Shown: positions 10,333 to 18,253 of the stretch, piece by piece
Position numbering within the stretch: position 1 is the first letter of the stretch
How the letters are laid out: the number at the start of each line of letters is the position of its first letter
From: Litorilituus lipolyticus
Lineage (GTDB): Bacteria; Pseudomonadota; Gammaproteobacteria; Enterobacterales; Alteromonadaceae
Reading direction: 5' to 3'
Length of the DNA: 64,000 nucleotides
NCBI RefSeq assembly: GCF_006439335.1
Contig: NZ_SAWY01000027.1
Location: 1 to 64,000, forward strand
The notes under the pieces: model-generated
The model's input: the letters and a program-made list of their open reading frames with translations, nothing else
The model's database searches: none
What the model was told of the DNA's origin: nothing
Translations under genes and position numbers: made by a program

Positions 10333-10426
10333 GGTATACCGGGGTGCTCGGCTGAAATTAATCTTTGATTAATTAGCCAAAAGAGTCGTGTATATTGGAT
10401 GTGTGAACGCTTAACCCCATAAAGGA
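10333..10426 (+). promoter_or_regulatory. Ribosomal protein S2-type rpsB leader RNA
   Basis: The leader before rpsB can form a strong hairpin at 10350-10378 (GGCT with AGCC and AATTAATC with GATTAATT). A longer-range helix is also possible between GGGGT at 10341-10345 and ACCCC at 10414-10418, just before the ribosome-binding site AAAGGA at 10421-10426. S2 is known to repress rpsB-tsf translation in gammaproteobacteria through a conserved leader with such a pairing next to the start. The match is by layout and motif, not by a covariance search. Confidence 0.65.
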
Positions 10427-10433
10427 TATAAAA

Positions 10434-11162
10434 ATGCCAAACGTTTCAATGCGCGATATGCTTAAAGCTGGTGTACATTTCGGTCACAAAACTCGTTACT
10501 GGAATCCAAAAATGAAATCATACATTTTTGGTGCTCGCGATAAAGTTCATATCATTAACCTTGAACAAACTGTTCCTATGTTCAATGAAGCATTAGCTTT
10601 CTTAAACAATGTTTCATCGAAAAAAGGCAAAGTATTATTTGTTGGTACTAAACGTGCTGCAAGTGATGCAATCAAAGATGCTGCAATAAAAAGTGACCAA
10701 TTCTACGTTAACCACCGTTGGTTAGGTGGTATGTTGACTAACTGGAAAACAGTTCGTCAATCTATCAAACGTTTAAAAGACTTAGAAGCTCAAAGCTCTG
10801 ATGGTACTTTTGAAGCATTAACGAAAAAAGAAGCATTAATGCGTACTCGTGAAATGGAAAAGCTTGACAAAAGTTTAGGTGGAATCAAGAACATGGGTGG
10901 TTTACCTGATGCTCTTTTCATCATCGATGCAGATCACGAACACATTGCTATTAAAGAAGCTAACAACCTAGGTATCCCAGTTATTTCTGTTGTTGATACC
11001 AACTCAAGCCCTGACGGTGTTGATTACATCGTACCAGGTAATGATGATGCAATCCGTGCTATCACATTATACTGTGATTCAGCTGCTAACGCAGTAGTTG
11101 AAGGTCGTGAGCAAAACATCGTTGTTCAAGCTGAAAAAGATGGTTTTGTTGAAGCTGAATAA
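10434..11162 (+). CDS. rpsB: 30S ribosomal protein S2
   Basis: Small-subunit ribosomal protein S2, which binds between the head and body of the 30S subunit. The 242 residues match the family, with '[20 protein letters not shown]' at the start and '[20 protein letters not shown]' near residue 95. ATG start with AAAGGA seven bases upstream. It heads rpsB-tsf and is probably autoregulated through its leader. Confidence 0.98.
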   Translation: MPNVSMRDMLKAGVHFGHKTRYWNPKMKSYIFGARDKVHIINLEQTVPMFNEALAFLNNVSSKKGKVLFVGTKRAASDAIKDAAIKSDQFYVNHRWLGGMLTNWKTVRQSIKRLKDLEAQSSDGTFEALTKKEALMRTREMEKLDKSLGGIKNMGGLPDALFIIDADHEHIAIKEANNLGIPVISVVDTNSSPDGVDYIVPGNDDAIRAITLYCDSAANAVVEGREQNIVVQAEKDGFVEAE

Positions 11163-11190
11163 GCTTTAACAATTTACTGTTTTTGCATTA

Positions 11191-11230
11191 GCCATAAGGG
11201 CTCTACGTTAAAGTGGGCTTTTATGGCTCT
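11191..11230 (+). terminator. Hairpin between rpsB and tsf (possible attenuator)
   Basis: AGCCATAA at 11191-11198 pairs with TTATGGCT at 11223-11230 around a large, partly structured loop; CTTTATTAAT follows. The T run is poor, so it probably reduces rather than stops read-through into tsf. A hairpin in this gap would help set the S2 to EF-Ts ratio. Confidence 0.4.
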
Positions 11231-11291
11231 TTATTAATATTTATTCCCATACTATTAAGGTGGGGGTATTTGAGAATTGAGGAATTAACTC

Positions 11292-12128
11292 ATGGCAATT
11301 ACTGCTGCAATGGTTAAAGAACTTCGTGATCGCACAGCTGCGGGCATGATGGATTGTAAAAAAGCGTTACAAGAAGCTGACGGTGACATGGAACTTGCGA
11401 TTGAAAATATGCGTAAGAACGGTCAAGCTAAAGCGGCTAAAAAAGCAGGTAACATCGCTGCTGAAGGTCAAATCATCATTAAAGATGGCGTTTTAGTTGA
11501 AGTTAACTGTCAAACTGATTTCGTAGCAAAAGATGAGAACTTCTTAGCGTTTGCTAACAAAGTTGCTGACACTGCCGCTGCTGAAAAACTTTCTATTGAA
11601 GACTTACAAGTTAAGTTTGAAGAAGAGCGTATTGCATTAGTTACTAAAATTGGTGAAAACATCAATGTACGTCGCGTAGCTTATGTTGAAGGTGCTACTT
11701 TAGCTTCATACAAGCACGGTGCTACTATTGGTGTTGTTGTTGCAGGTGAAGGTGATGAAGAATCACTTAAGCATATTGCAATGCACGTTGCAGCGAGCAA
11801 GCCAGAATTCTTAACTCCAGATGACGTTCCTGCTGATGTTGTTGCCAATGAAAAACGCATTCAAATCGAAATGGCGATGAACGAAGGTAAGCCTGAAGAA
11901 ATCGCTGAGAAGATGGTTACTGGCCGTATGAAGAAATTCACAGGTGAAGTATCTTTGACTGGTCAAGCTTTCATCATGGAACCTAAGAAAACTGTTGGTG
12001 CTATTCTTGAAGAGAAAGGCATCACCGTTACTAACTTCGTACGTTTAGAAGTTGGTGAAGGTATTGAGAAGAAAGAAGAAGATTTTGCTGCTGAAGTTGA
12101 AGCACAAATTGCTGCTGCTAAAGCTTAA
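11292..12128 (+). CDS. tsf: Translation elongation factor Ts
   Basis: Nucleotide exchange factor that removes GDP from EF-Tu. The N-terminal UBA-like domain carries '[16 protein letters not shown]' and the core carries '[13 protein letters not shown]', both diagnostic of EF-Ts. Length 278 (E. coli 283). ATG start preceded by TTGAGGAATTAACTC. It follows rpsB by 129 bp and ends at a strong terminator. Confidence 0.98.
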   Translation: MAITAAMVKELRDRTAAGMMDCKKALQEADGDMELAIENMRKNGQAKAAKKAGNIAAEGQIIIKDGVLVEVNCQTDFVAKDENFLAFANKVADTAAAEKLSIEDLQVKFEEERIALVTKIGENINVRRVAYVEGATLASYKHGATIGVVVAGEGDEESLKHIAMHVAASKPEFLTPDDVPADVVANEKRIQIEMAMNEGKPEEIAEKMVTGRMKKFTGEVSLTGQAFIMEPKKTVGAILEEKGITVTNFVRLEVGEGIEKKEEDFAAEVEAQIAAAKA

Positions 12129-12149
12129 TTAACGCATTGTCGTTAAAAT

Positions 12150-12179
12150 AAAAACGCCTACTTAGTAGGCGTTTTTTTT
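12150..12179 (+). terminator. Rho-independent terminator of rpsB-tsf
   Basis: ACGCCTAC pairs with GTAGGCGT around TTA, extended by flanking A and T runs, and is followed by eight T residues. It lies about 25 bp after the tsf stop. Confidence 0.92.
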
Positions 12180-12282
12180 GCCCGAAAATTTATAATCTAT
12201 AGATTAGCCATGATTTTTTAACTTTCTACTTTCGATAGTTCGTTAAACGTATTAAAATAACTGCGCCCAACTTTGGGTGACG

Positions 12283-12311
12283 CTGTTTTAAAAATAAACT
12301 AGCCGTATAAT
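12283..12311 (+). promoter_or_regulatory. Candidate pyrH promoter
   Basis: TATAAT at 12306-12311 lies 26 bp before the chosen pyrH start, downstream of the tsf terminator, so a promoter is expected here. The -35 region (CTGTTT or TGTTTT, 16-17 bp upstream) is poor. The call rests on the perfect -10 and the context. Confidence 0.4.
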
Positions 12312-12337
12312 AAACACCAATGAAGGAATGTTCTCCT

Positions 12338-13069
12338 ATGACCACTAATCTTAAACCTACTTATCGTCGCATTCTTCTTAAATTAAGTGGTGAAGCACTT
12401 ATGGGTGATGAAGGCTTTGGCATCGACCCAAAAATTCTTGACCGTATGGCACAAGAAATTAAAGAGCTTGTTGAGATGGGTATTCAAGTCGGCCTTGTGA
12501 TTGGCGGTGGTAACCTATTTAGAGGTGCAGGACTTGCCGATGCTGGCATGAACCGAGTTGTTGGTGACCAAATGGGGATGCTTGCAACAGTGATGAATGG
12601 ACTAGCTATGCGTGACGCGTTGCATCGTGCCTTTGTCAATACGCGCTTAATGTCAGCTATTGATTTAGCAGGTGTTTGTGAAAGATATAACTGGGCTAAT
12701 GCAATTAGTTTATTAAAGTCAGGTCGTGTGGTTATTTTTTCAGCAGGAACAGGTAATCCATTCTTCACAACTGACTCTGCAGCATGTTTACGCGGTATAG
12801 AAATTGAAGCTGATGCAGTATTAAAGGCAACTAAAGTTGACGGTATTTACTCTGAAGATCCAGTAAAAAATCCAAATGCTGAATTGTATTCAGATTTAAG
12901 TTACGATGAAGTACTTGATAAAGAATTGAAAGTGATGGATTTAGCCGCATTTACGTTGGCTAGAGACCATAGCATGCCAATTAAAGTGTTTAATATGAAT
13001 AAACCTGGCGCACTAAAAACAGTTATTATGGGTGGTGATGAAGGTACAACTATCACCCACGCTAAGTAA
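12338..13069 (+). CDS. pyrH: UMP kinase
   Basis: Phosphorylates UMP to UDP, an essential step of pyrimidine nucleotide synthesis; hexameric and unrelated to eukaryotic UMP kinases. Amino acid kinase fold with '[13 protein letters not shown]' near residue 11, '[12 protein letters not shown]' near 53 and '[12 protein letters not shown]'-like nucleotide-binding segments ('[12 protein letters not shown]'). An upstream ATG at 12320 is in frame, but I chose the second because AAGGA precedes it by 10 bases and the protein then starts '[14 protein letters not shown]', aligning with E. coli (243 against 241 residues). Confidence 0.96.
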   Translation: MTTNLKPTYRRILLKLSGEALMGDEGFGIDPKILDRMAQEIKELVEMGIQVGLVIGGGNLFRGAGLADAGMNRVVGDQMGMLATVMNGLAMRDALHRAFVNTRLMSAIDLAGVCERYNWANAISLLKSGRVVIFSAGTGNPFFTTDSAACLRGIEIEADAVLKATKVDGIYSEDPVKNPNAELYSDLSYDEVLDKELKVMDLAAFTLARDHSMPIKVFNMNKPGALKTVIMGGDEGTTITHAK

Positions 13070-13120
13070 GCGATAGTAACATTTATATTTATTTAACCTA
13101 TTAATTTCAGGACAGTTAAC

Positions 13121-13678
13121 GTGATCGATGAAATAAAAGAAGATGCTCAAGAACGTATGGGTAAAAGCATTGAAGCATTAAAAAATAACTTAAACAAAGT
13201 GAGAACTGGCCGTGCACACGCCTCATTACTTGATAATATTGTTGTTGAATATTACGGCATGGATACACCATTAAACCAAGTAGGTAATATTTCAGTGCCA
13301 GATGCGCGTAACTTATCTATCACAGTGTTTGACAAAGGTATGATTTCTGCTGTTGAAAAAGCCATTATGAAATCTGATTTAGGTCTAAACCCTCAATCTA
13401 ATGGCACATTGATCCGTATTCCTTTACCGCCACTAACAGAAGAGCGCCGTAAAGATTTAGTGAAGGTTGTTCGTGGTGAAGCAGAGAACGGTAAGGTTGC
13501 CATTCGCAATATTCGTCGTGATGCAAATTCTGATATTAAATCACTAAATAAAGAAAAAGAAATTAGTGATGATGAAATGCACCAATCAGAAGATGAAGTT
13601 CAAAAAATTACTGATACGTATATTAAGCAAGTCGATGAGTTACTTGCTAAAAAAGAAGCTGAGTTAATGGAAATTTAA
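13121..13678 (+). CDS. frr: Ribosome recycling factor
   Basis: Splits post-termination ribosomes together with EF-G. The 185 residues match the family exactly, with '[21 protein letters not shown]' near residue 28 and '[21 protein letters not shown]' near 110; the two long helices of domain I lie at both ends. It starts with GTG, as in E. coli, with CAGGAC upstream. It lies 51 bp after pyrH and is followed by a terminator. Confidence 0.98.
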   Translation: MIDEIKEDAQERMGKSIEALKNNLNKVRTGRAHASLLDNIVVEYYGMDTPLNQVGNISVPDARNLSITVFDKGMISAVEKAIMKSDLGLNPQSNGTLIRIPLPPLTEERRKDLVKVVRGEAENGKVAIRNIRRDANSDIKSLNKEKEISDDEMHQSEDEVQKITDTYIKQVDELLAKKEAELMEI

Positions 13679-13698
13679 TTTTGCTTTAAAACAATGAT

Positions 13699-13735
13699 AA
13701 CGCCACATCGAGTAAATGCTTGATTGGCGTTTTTG
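13699..13735 (+). terminator. Rho-independent terminator after frr
   Basis: AACGCCA and ATCGAG pair with CTTGAT and TGGCGTT around TAAATG, with one unpaired base, followed by TTTTTG. It separates the pyrH-frr unit from uppS, which starts about 70 bp further on. Confidence 0.82.
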
Positions 13736-13803
13736 TTTTATTCATCTAGCAAACGTGTTTAGGAAGCTAGGTGAAGAATGTTCAGAAAATATAGGAAATT
13801 TCA

Positions 13804-14568
13804 TTGGATAACGACCAATCACCTAACTCTTCAAATGAAGAGATTGCAGACAAGATACCTAAGCATGTTGCTATTATAATGGATGGCAATGGTCGTTGGG
13901 CTCAACTGCAAGGGAAGGGGAGAGTATTTGGCCATAAAGCTGGTGTTGAATCAGTTAGAGCTGTAGTTACTTCAGCCCGAAAGCTAAATGTTGAAGCGTT
14001 AACATTGTTTGCTTTTAGTAGTGAAAATTGGCAAAGACCAGCGAAAGAAGTTAGCGTACTCATGGACTTGTTCATGTACGTACTTACAAAAGAAGTCAAA
14101 CGTTTACACAAGCATAATATTCGCTTTCAAGTCATTGGCGATACACAAAGATTTTCAGAGAAGCTGCAAAAAAATATTGAAAAATCAGAGACGTTAACCG
14201 CTAATAATACCGGAATGGTGTTATCTATTGCAGCAAATTATGGTGGGCGATGGGATATCGCTACAGCGGCTAAAAAATTAGCTGAACAAGTAAAGAGTGA
14301 TGAGCTTTGCTTAGATGATATAACAGAAGACACATTAAATGAACATACTTGCTTGGCGACGCTACCGGCCTTGGATTTATTAATTCGAACTGGCGGCGAT
14401 TGTAGAATCAGTAACTTTTTATTATGGCAAGCTGCCTATGCAGAATTGTATTTTACTGATACGTTATGGCCAGACTTTACTGAAGAAGCATTCTTAAAAG
14501 CACTTAGCGTATTTGATCAAAGAGAACGCCGTTTTGGTAAAACAGGCGATCAAATAAAAAGCGTTTAA
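13804..14568 (+). CDS. uppS: Undecaprenyl diphosphate synthase
   Basis: Condenses isopentenyl units onto farnesyl diphosphate to make C55 undecaprenyl diphosphate, the lipid carrier for wall and surface polysaccharides. Cis-prenyltransferase motifs are present: '[13 protein letters not shown]' near residue 21 with the catalytic Asp, '[14 protein letters not shown]' near 72 and '[19 protein letters not shown]' near 195. The start is TTG, with AGGA seven bases upstream; the nearest ATG (13778) is out of frame. Length 254 (E. coli 253). Confidence 0.95.
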   Translation: MDNDQSPNSSNEEIADKIPKHVAIIMDGNGRWAQLQGKGRVFGHKAGVESVRAVVTSARKLNVEALTLFAFSSENWQRPAKEVSVLMDLFMYVLTKEVKRLHKHNIRFQVIGDTQRFSEKLQKNIEKSETLTANNTGMVLSIAANYGGRWDIATAAKKLAEQVKSDELCLDDITEDTLNEHTCLATLPALDLLIRTGGDCRISNFLLWQAAYAELYFTDTLWPDFTEEAFLKALSVFDQRERRFGKTGDQIKSV

Positions 14569-14685
14569 TGAAATAGATGCTTACCGCTAGGTTCTAGCAT
14601 ACATGCAAGCGATAAATCTTTCATGTGTTTATTAAGTGAACTAAAGAAAAATAAAAATCACTAGAAATAATTAAAAGGGCAACAC

Positions 14686-15552
14686 TTGTTAAAACAACGA
14701 ATTATTACTGCACTTATATTAGCTCCTGCCGCAATCAGTGCTATTTTTTATCTCCCATTAACTTACTTTGCTCTGCTACTGTTAGCTGTGGTGGCCATTG
14801 GCGCTTGGGAGTGGGGTCCACTTATGGGCTTTGCCAGTAAAACTAAGAGAGTTAGCTTTGTTATTATGACATCGATAATTATTTTGTTTTTATGGATTTT
14901 ATTCCCCCCACAAGGACTCTGGCTTACTAGCCAACAAATACAGCAACCTATTGAGGTGATATTATGGCTTGCCGTAGCTTGGTGGACAGTTTCAGCATTG
15001 CTTATGACAAGTTATCCTCGTTTTAGTAGCTTTTGGTCAGCCCATCGCTCTATTAGAGGCATGTTTGGTTGGTTAACCTTGGTACCTACATGGTTAGCGT
15101 TTATGGTGCTAAGAAGTCATGAAAATATTACAGACCCACACCATGGCGCACAGTTATTAATGGTTTTATTTCTCATGGTATGGAGTGCCGATATTGGTGC
15201 TTATTTTGTTGGGAAGTCTATGGGTAAACATAAGTTGATGCCTAATGTTAGTCCAGGAAAGACTATAGAGGGCTTTCTTGGCGGTGTCATTTGTGCGTGT
15301 ATTCTCACTGCGATACTAGGATTTAATTTAGACTGGACGGCTCAACAGTTTATGATAGCTTTAGCCGTAACTGCCTTAATCACAACCATTTCGGTTTTAG
15401 GTGATTTAAACGAAAGTATGTTCAAGCGACAAGCTGGTGTTAAAGATAGTGGTTCAATTTTACCTGGCCATGGTGGTATTTTAGATCGCATCGATAGCTT
15501 GACGGCAACGGCACCTGTTTTTGCATTATGTTATGTCTATCTAGGCTGGTAA
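14686..15552 (+). CDS. cdsA: Phosphatidate cytidylyltransferase (CDP-diglyceride synthase)
   Basis: Makes CDP-diacylglycerol from phosphatidic acid and CTP, the branch point for all phospholipids. A 288-residue membrane protein with about eight hydrophobic segments and the family signature near the C-terminus: 'SVLGDLNESMFKRQAGVKDS', followed by 'LPGHGGILDRIDS'. TTG start with AAAAGGG upstream; the N-terminus 'MLKQRIITALILAP' aligns with E. coli CdsA. It lies 117 bp after uppS and 4 bp before dxr. Confidence 0.96.
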   Translation: MLKQRIITALILAPAAISAIFYLPLTYFALLLLAVVAIGAWEWGPLMGFASKTKRVSFVIMTSIIILFLWILFPPQGLWLTSQQIQQPIEVILWLAVAWWTVSALLMTSYPRFSSFWSAHRSIRGMFGWLTLVPTWLAFMVLRSHENITDPHHGAQLLMVLFLMVWSADIGAYFVGKSMGKHKLMPNVSPGKTIEGFLGGVICACILTAILGFNLDWTAQQFMIALAVTALITTISVLGDLNESMFKRQAGVKDSGSILPGHGGILDRIDSLTATAPVFALCYVYLGW

Positions 15553-15556
15553 TATC

Positions 15557-16798
15557 GTGACAATTCATCAGTTATGTATTCTTGGTTCAACAGGCTCTAT
15601 AGGAAAAAGCACCTTAGAGGTTGTTAGGTTACATTGTGATAAATTTAATGTTGTCAGTTTATCTGCGAACTCAAGTGTTGAGTTGCTTGTTGAGCAATGT
15701 AAAGAGTTTATGCCCAAAACTGTGGTGTTAGCTTCTATTGAGCATGTACAAAAAATGCAACAACGTCTTCATGATGAAGGTCTTAATGGCATTGATGTGA
15801 AATCTGGCGAACACTCATTAGTAGAAGTTGCTCAATCTTCTGATGTAGACACTGTGATGGCTGCGATTGTTGGTGCTTCAGGATTAATGCCTACACTGGC
15901 TGCAGTAAAAGCAGGTAAAAGAGTACTACTTGCTAATAAAGAAGCCTTGGTGACCTCAGGTGCAATTTTTATGTCAGCGGTGAAAGAATCAGGTGCTGTG
16001 TTATTGCCCATCGATAGCGAGCATAATGCTATCTTTCAATGTTTACCAGAGAAACAGCAAAGTAAAGTAGGTGAGTGTGATTTACTTGAAAACGGAATAA
16101 GTAAAATTCTGCTGACCGGATCTGGTGGTCCTTTTAGAACTTTGCCAAACTCAGAGCTTGATCAAGTAACCCCAGATCAAGCTTGCGCCCACCCAAACTG
16201 GGATATGGGCCGCAAGATATCTGTAGACTCTGCCACTATGATGAATAAAGGCTTGGAGTTTATTGAAGCAAAGTGGTTATTTAATGTTGAAGCGGATGAT
16301 ATTCAGGTAGTTTTACATCCGCAAAGTACTATTCACTCTATGGTGCAATATAAAGATGGCTCAGTATTAGCCCAAATGGGTAACCCTGATATGCGTACCC
16401 CAATAGCGCATGCTCTATCATATCCTGAGCGTATTGATTCAGGTGTCGCGCCATTAAACTTTTTTGATATTACCTCATTTGAATTTCAAGCCCCTGACTT
16501 TGAAAAATACCCTAATTTAAAGCTTGCTATTGAAGCTTGTAAAGCTGGTCAAGCAGCTTGTACTGCATTAAACGCTGCTAATGAAATTGCTGTTGATGCA
16601 TTTTTAAACGAAAAGATAAAATTTACTGATATTTTTAAAATAAATGAAACTTCTGTGAAAAAATTTGTCTCACAGCATGTAGGAAATATAAATGAGGTTA
16701 TCGCGTTAGATAAAAACGTTCGTAATTTTGCTGCAACGTTAATTGAGAAATTTAGTGAAAATATAAGTGATAGTGTTGTTCAGAAGGTAAGTAAATAG
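15557..16798 (+). CDS. dxr: 1-deoxy-D-xylulose 5-phosphate reductoisomerase
   Basis: First committed step of the MEP isoprenoid pathway, giving 2-C-methyl-D-erythritol 4-phosphate with NADPH. The N-terminal NADPH motif is 'LGSTGSIGKSTLEVV', the metal and substrate region contains 'LLPIDSEHNAIFQCL', and 'GSGGPFRTLP' with 'HPNWDMGRKISVDSATMMNKG' forms the catalytic loop region. Length 413, slightly above the 398 of E. coli. GTG start, 4 bp after cdsA and 4 bp before rseP, so translation is probably coupled. Confidence 0.97.
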   Translation: MTIHQLCILGSTGSIGKSTLEVVRLHCDKFNVVSLSANSSVELLVEQCKEFMPKTVVLASIEHVQKMQQRLHDEGLNGIDVKSGEHSLVEVAQSSDVDTVMAAIVGASGLMPTLAAVKAGKRVLLANKEALVTSGAIFMSAVKESGAVLLPIDSEHNAIFQCLPEKQQSKVGECDLLENGISKILLTGSGGPFRTLPNSELDQVTPDQACAHPNWDMGRKISVDSATMMNKGLEFIEAKWLFNVEADDIQVVLHPQSTIHSMVQYKDGSVLAQMGNPDMRTPIAHALSYPERIDSGVAPLNFFDITSFEFQAPDFEKYPNLKLAIEACKAGQAACTALNAANEIAVDAFLNEKIKFTDIFKINETSVKKFVSQHVGNINEVIALDKNVRNFAATLIEKFSENISDSVVQKVSK

Positions 16799-16802
16799 TT
16801 AT

Positions 16803-18164
16803 ATGTTTGATTTTTTTTGGAACTTAGCTTCTTTTGTTGTTGCTTTAGGTATATTGGTTACTGTACATGAATATGGTCACTTCTGGGTTGCACGTAAAAA
16901 TGGTGTGAAAGTTGAACGCTTTTCGGTTGGCTTTGGTAAGGCTATTTGGCGAAAAACGGGTAAGGATGGCACTGAATATGTTTTAGCCATGATCCCTTTA
17001 GGTGGCTATGTAAAAATGCTTGATGAGCGAGTAGATGAAGTAGCGGCAGATGAAAAAGATAAAACCTTTAATAGTAAGTCTGTATACCAGCGTATTGCCA
17101 TTATCGCTGCTGGGCCTCTAGCAAACTTTGCTTTTGCTATTTTTGCTTTTTATTTAATGTTCTTAATTGGTGTTCCTAGTATAAAGCCAATAATTGGGCA
17201 TGTTGATGACCACTCAATAGCTGCACAAGCAAATGTTCCAGCAAATGTTGAAATTGTCAGTGTGGCGGGTCATAGCACATTGGATTGGCAAGCTGTTAAT
17301 TTGGCGTTAATTGGTGAAATTGGTAGTCAATCCATTGAAGTTAAAGCGCGAGGGAGTGACTCCCAATACATTAGTACCTATGTATTGAATACTAGTGAGT
17401 GGCAGTTCTCTCCTGATAAAACATCAGCATTGGCAAGTTTAGGTATTATACCATTTCGACCACAAGTATTTAATGAACTAGCGGTAATAGGTGAATCTAG
17501 CCCAGCAGAAAAGGCTGGTTTGCAAGTAGGTGATAAGCTTTTACAAGTCAATGGACAGTCGGTTGAAGGAAATTGGCAGAAATTTTCTGAGTTAATTAAA
17601 ACCTTTCCGAATGAAGAAGTTAAGTTAACCATTGAAAGAAGTGGTAAAACACAGCAAGTATTTATTACTCCTGAAAAAATTGAACGTGCAGGGAAAAGCC
17701 AAGGTTATATTGGTGTTTCACCTAAATTTGATAAATGGCCAGAGCATTACAGAATTAATTTGGCCTACGGTCCTATTGATGCTGTAAGTCACAGTTTAGT
17801 TCGTACTTGGGATTTAACACGATTAACATTTAGTATGATTGGCAAACTGATCACGGGTGATGTTTCAGTTAAAAACTTAAGTGGTCCCATAGGTATTGCA
17901 CAAGGTGCAGGTAACAGCGCAGGCTTTGGAATCGTTTATTTTTTAGGTTTTTTAGCGTTAATTAGTATTAATTTAGGAATTATTAACCTTTTACCCCTTC
18001 CAGTACTTGATGGCGGGCACTTACTCTATTATCTTATAGAGCTTTTAACAGGAAAACCTGTCCCTGATAATGTTCAGGAAGCAGGATTTAAGTTTGGTGC
18101 TATTGCATTATTGCTATTGATGGCGATTGGTTTATTTAATGATTTTAGTCGAGTTTTAGGGTAG
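16803..18164 (+). CDS. rseP: Site-2 intramembrane zinc protease RseP
   Basis: Inner-membrane metalloprotease that makes the second cut in the anti-sigma factor RseA during the sigma-E envelope stress response and clears signal peptides. The zinc motif HEYGH lies at residues 22-26 in the first membrane segment and the third ligand in LDGGH near residue 403. Between them are two PDZ domains (about 115-195 and 205-290). Length 453 (E. coli 450). It sits in the usual dxr-rseP-bamA order. Confidence 0.97.
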   Translation: MFDFFWNLASFVVALGILVTVHEYGHFWVARKNGVKVERFSVGFGKAIWRKTGKDGTEYVLAMIPLGGYVKMLDERVDEVAADEKDKTFNSKSVYQRIAIIAAGPLANFAFAIFAFYLMFLIGVPSIKPIIGHVDDHSIAAQANVPANVEIVSVAGHSTLDWQAVNLALIGEIGSQSIEVKARGSDSQYISTYVLNTSEWQFSPDKTSALASLGIIPFRPQVFNELAVIGESSPAEKAGLQVGDKLLQVNGQSVEGNWQKFSELIKTFPNEEVKLTIERSGKTQQVFITPEKIERAGKSQGYIGVSPKFDKWPEHYRINLAYGPIDAVSHSLVRTWDLTRLTFSMIGKLITGDVSVKNLSGPIGIAQGAGNSAGFGIVYFLGFLALISINLGIINLLPLPVLDGGHLLYYLIELLTGKPVPDNVQEAGFKFGAIALLLLMAIGLFNDFSRVLG

Positions 18165-18253
18165 CGAAACCCGTGTGAAGTTAATATCAAAGTGGTATTA
18201 ATCAATTTGCTGATATTAAGTCAGTTGATATTTTAAGAAGTAAAATAGTTTAT

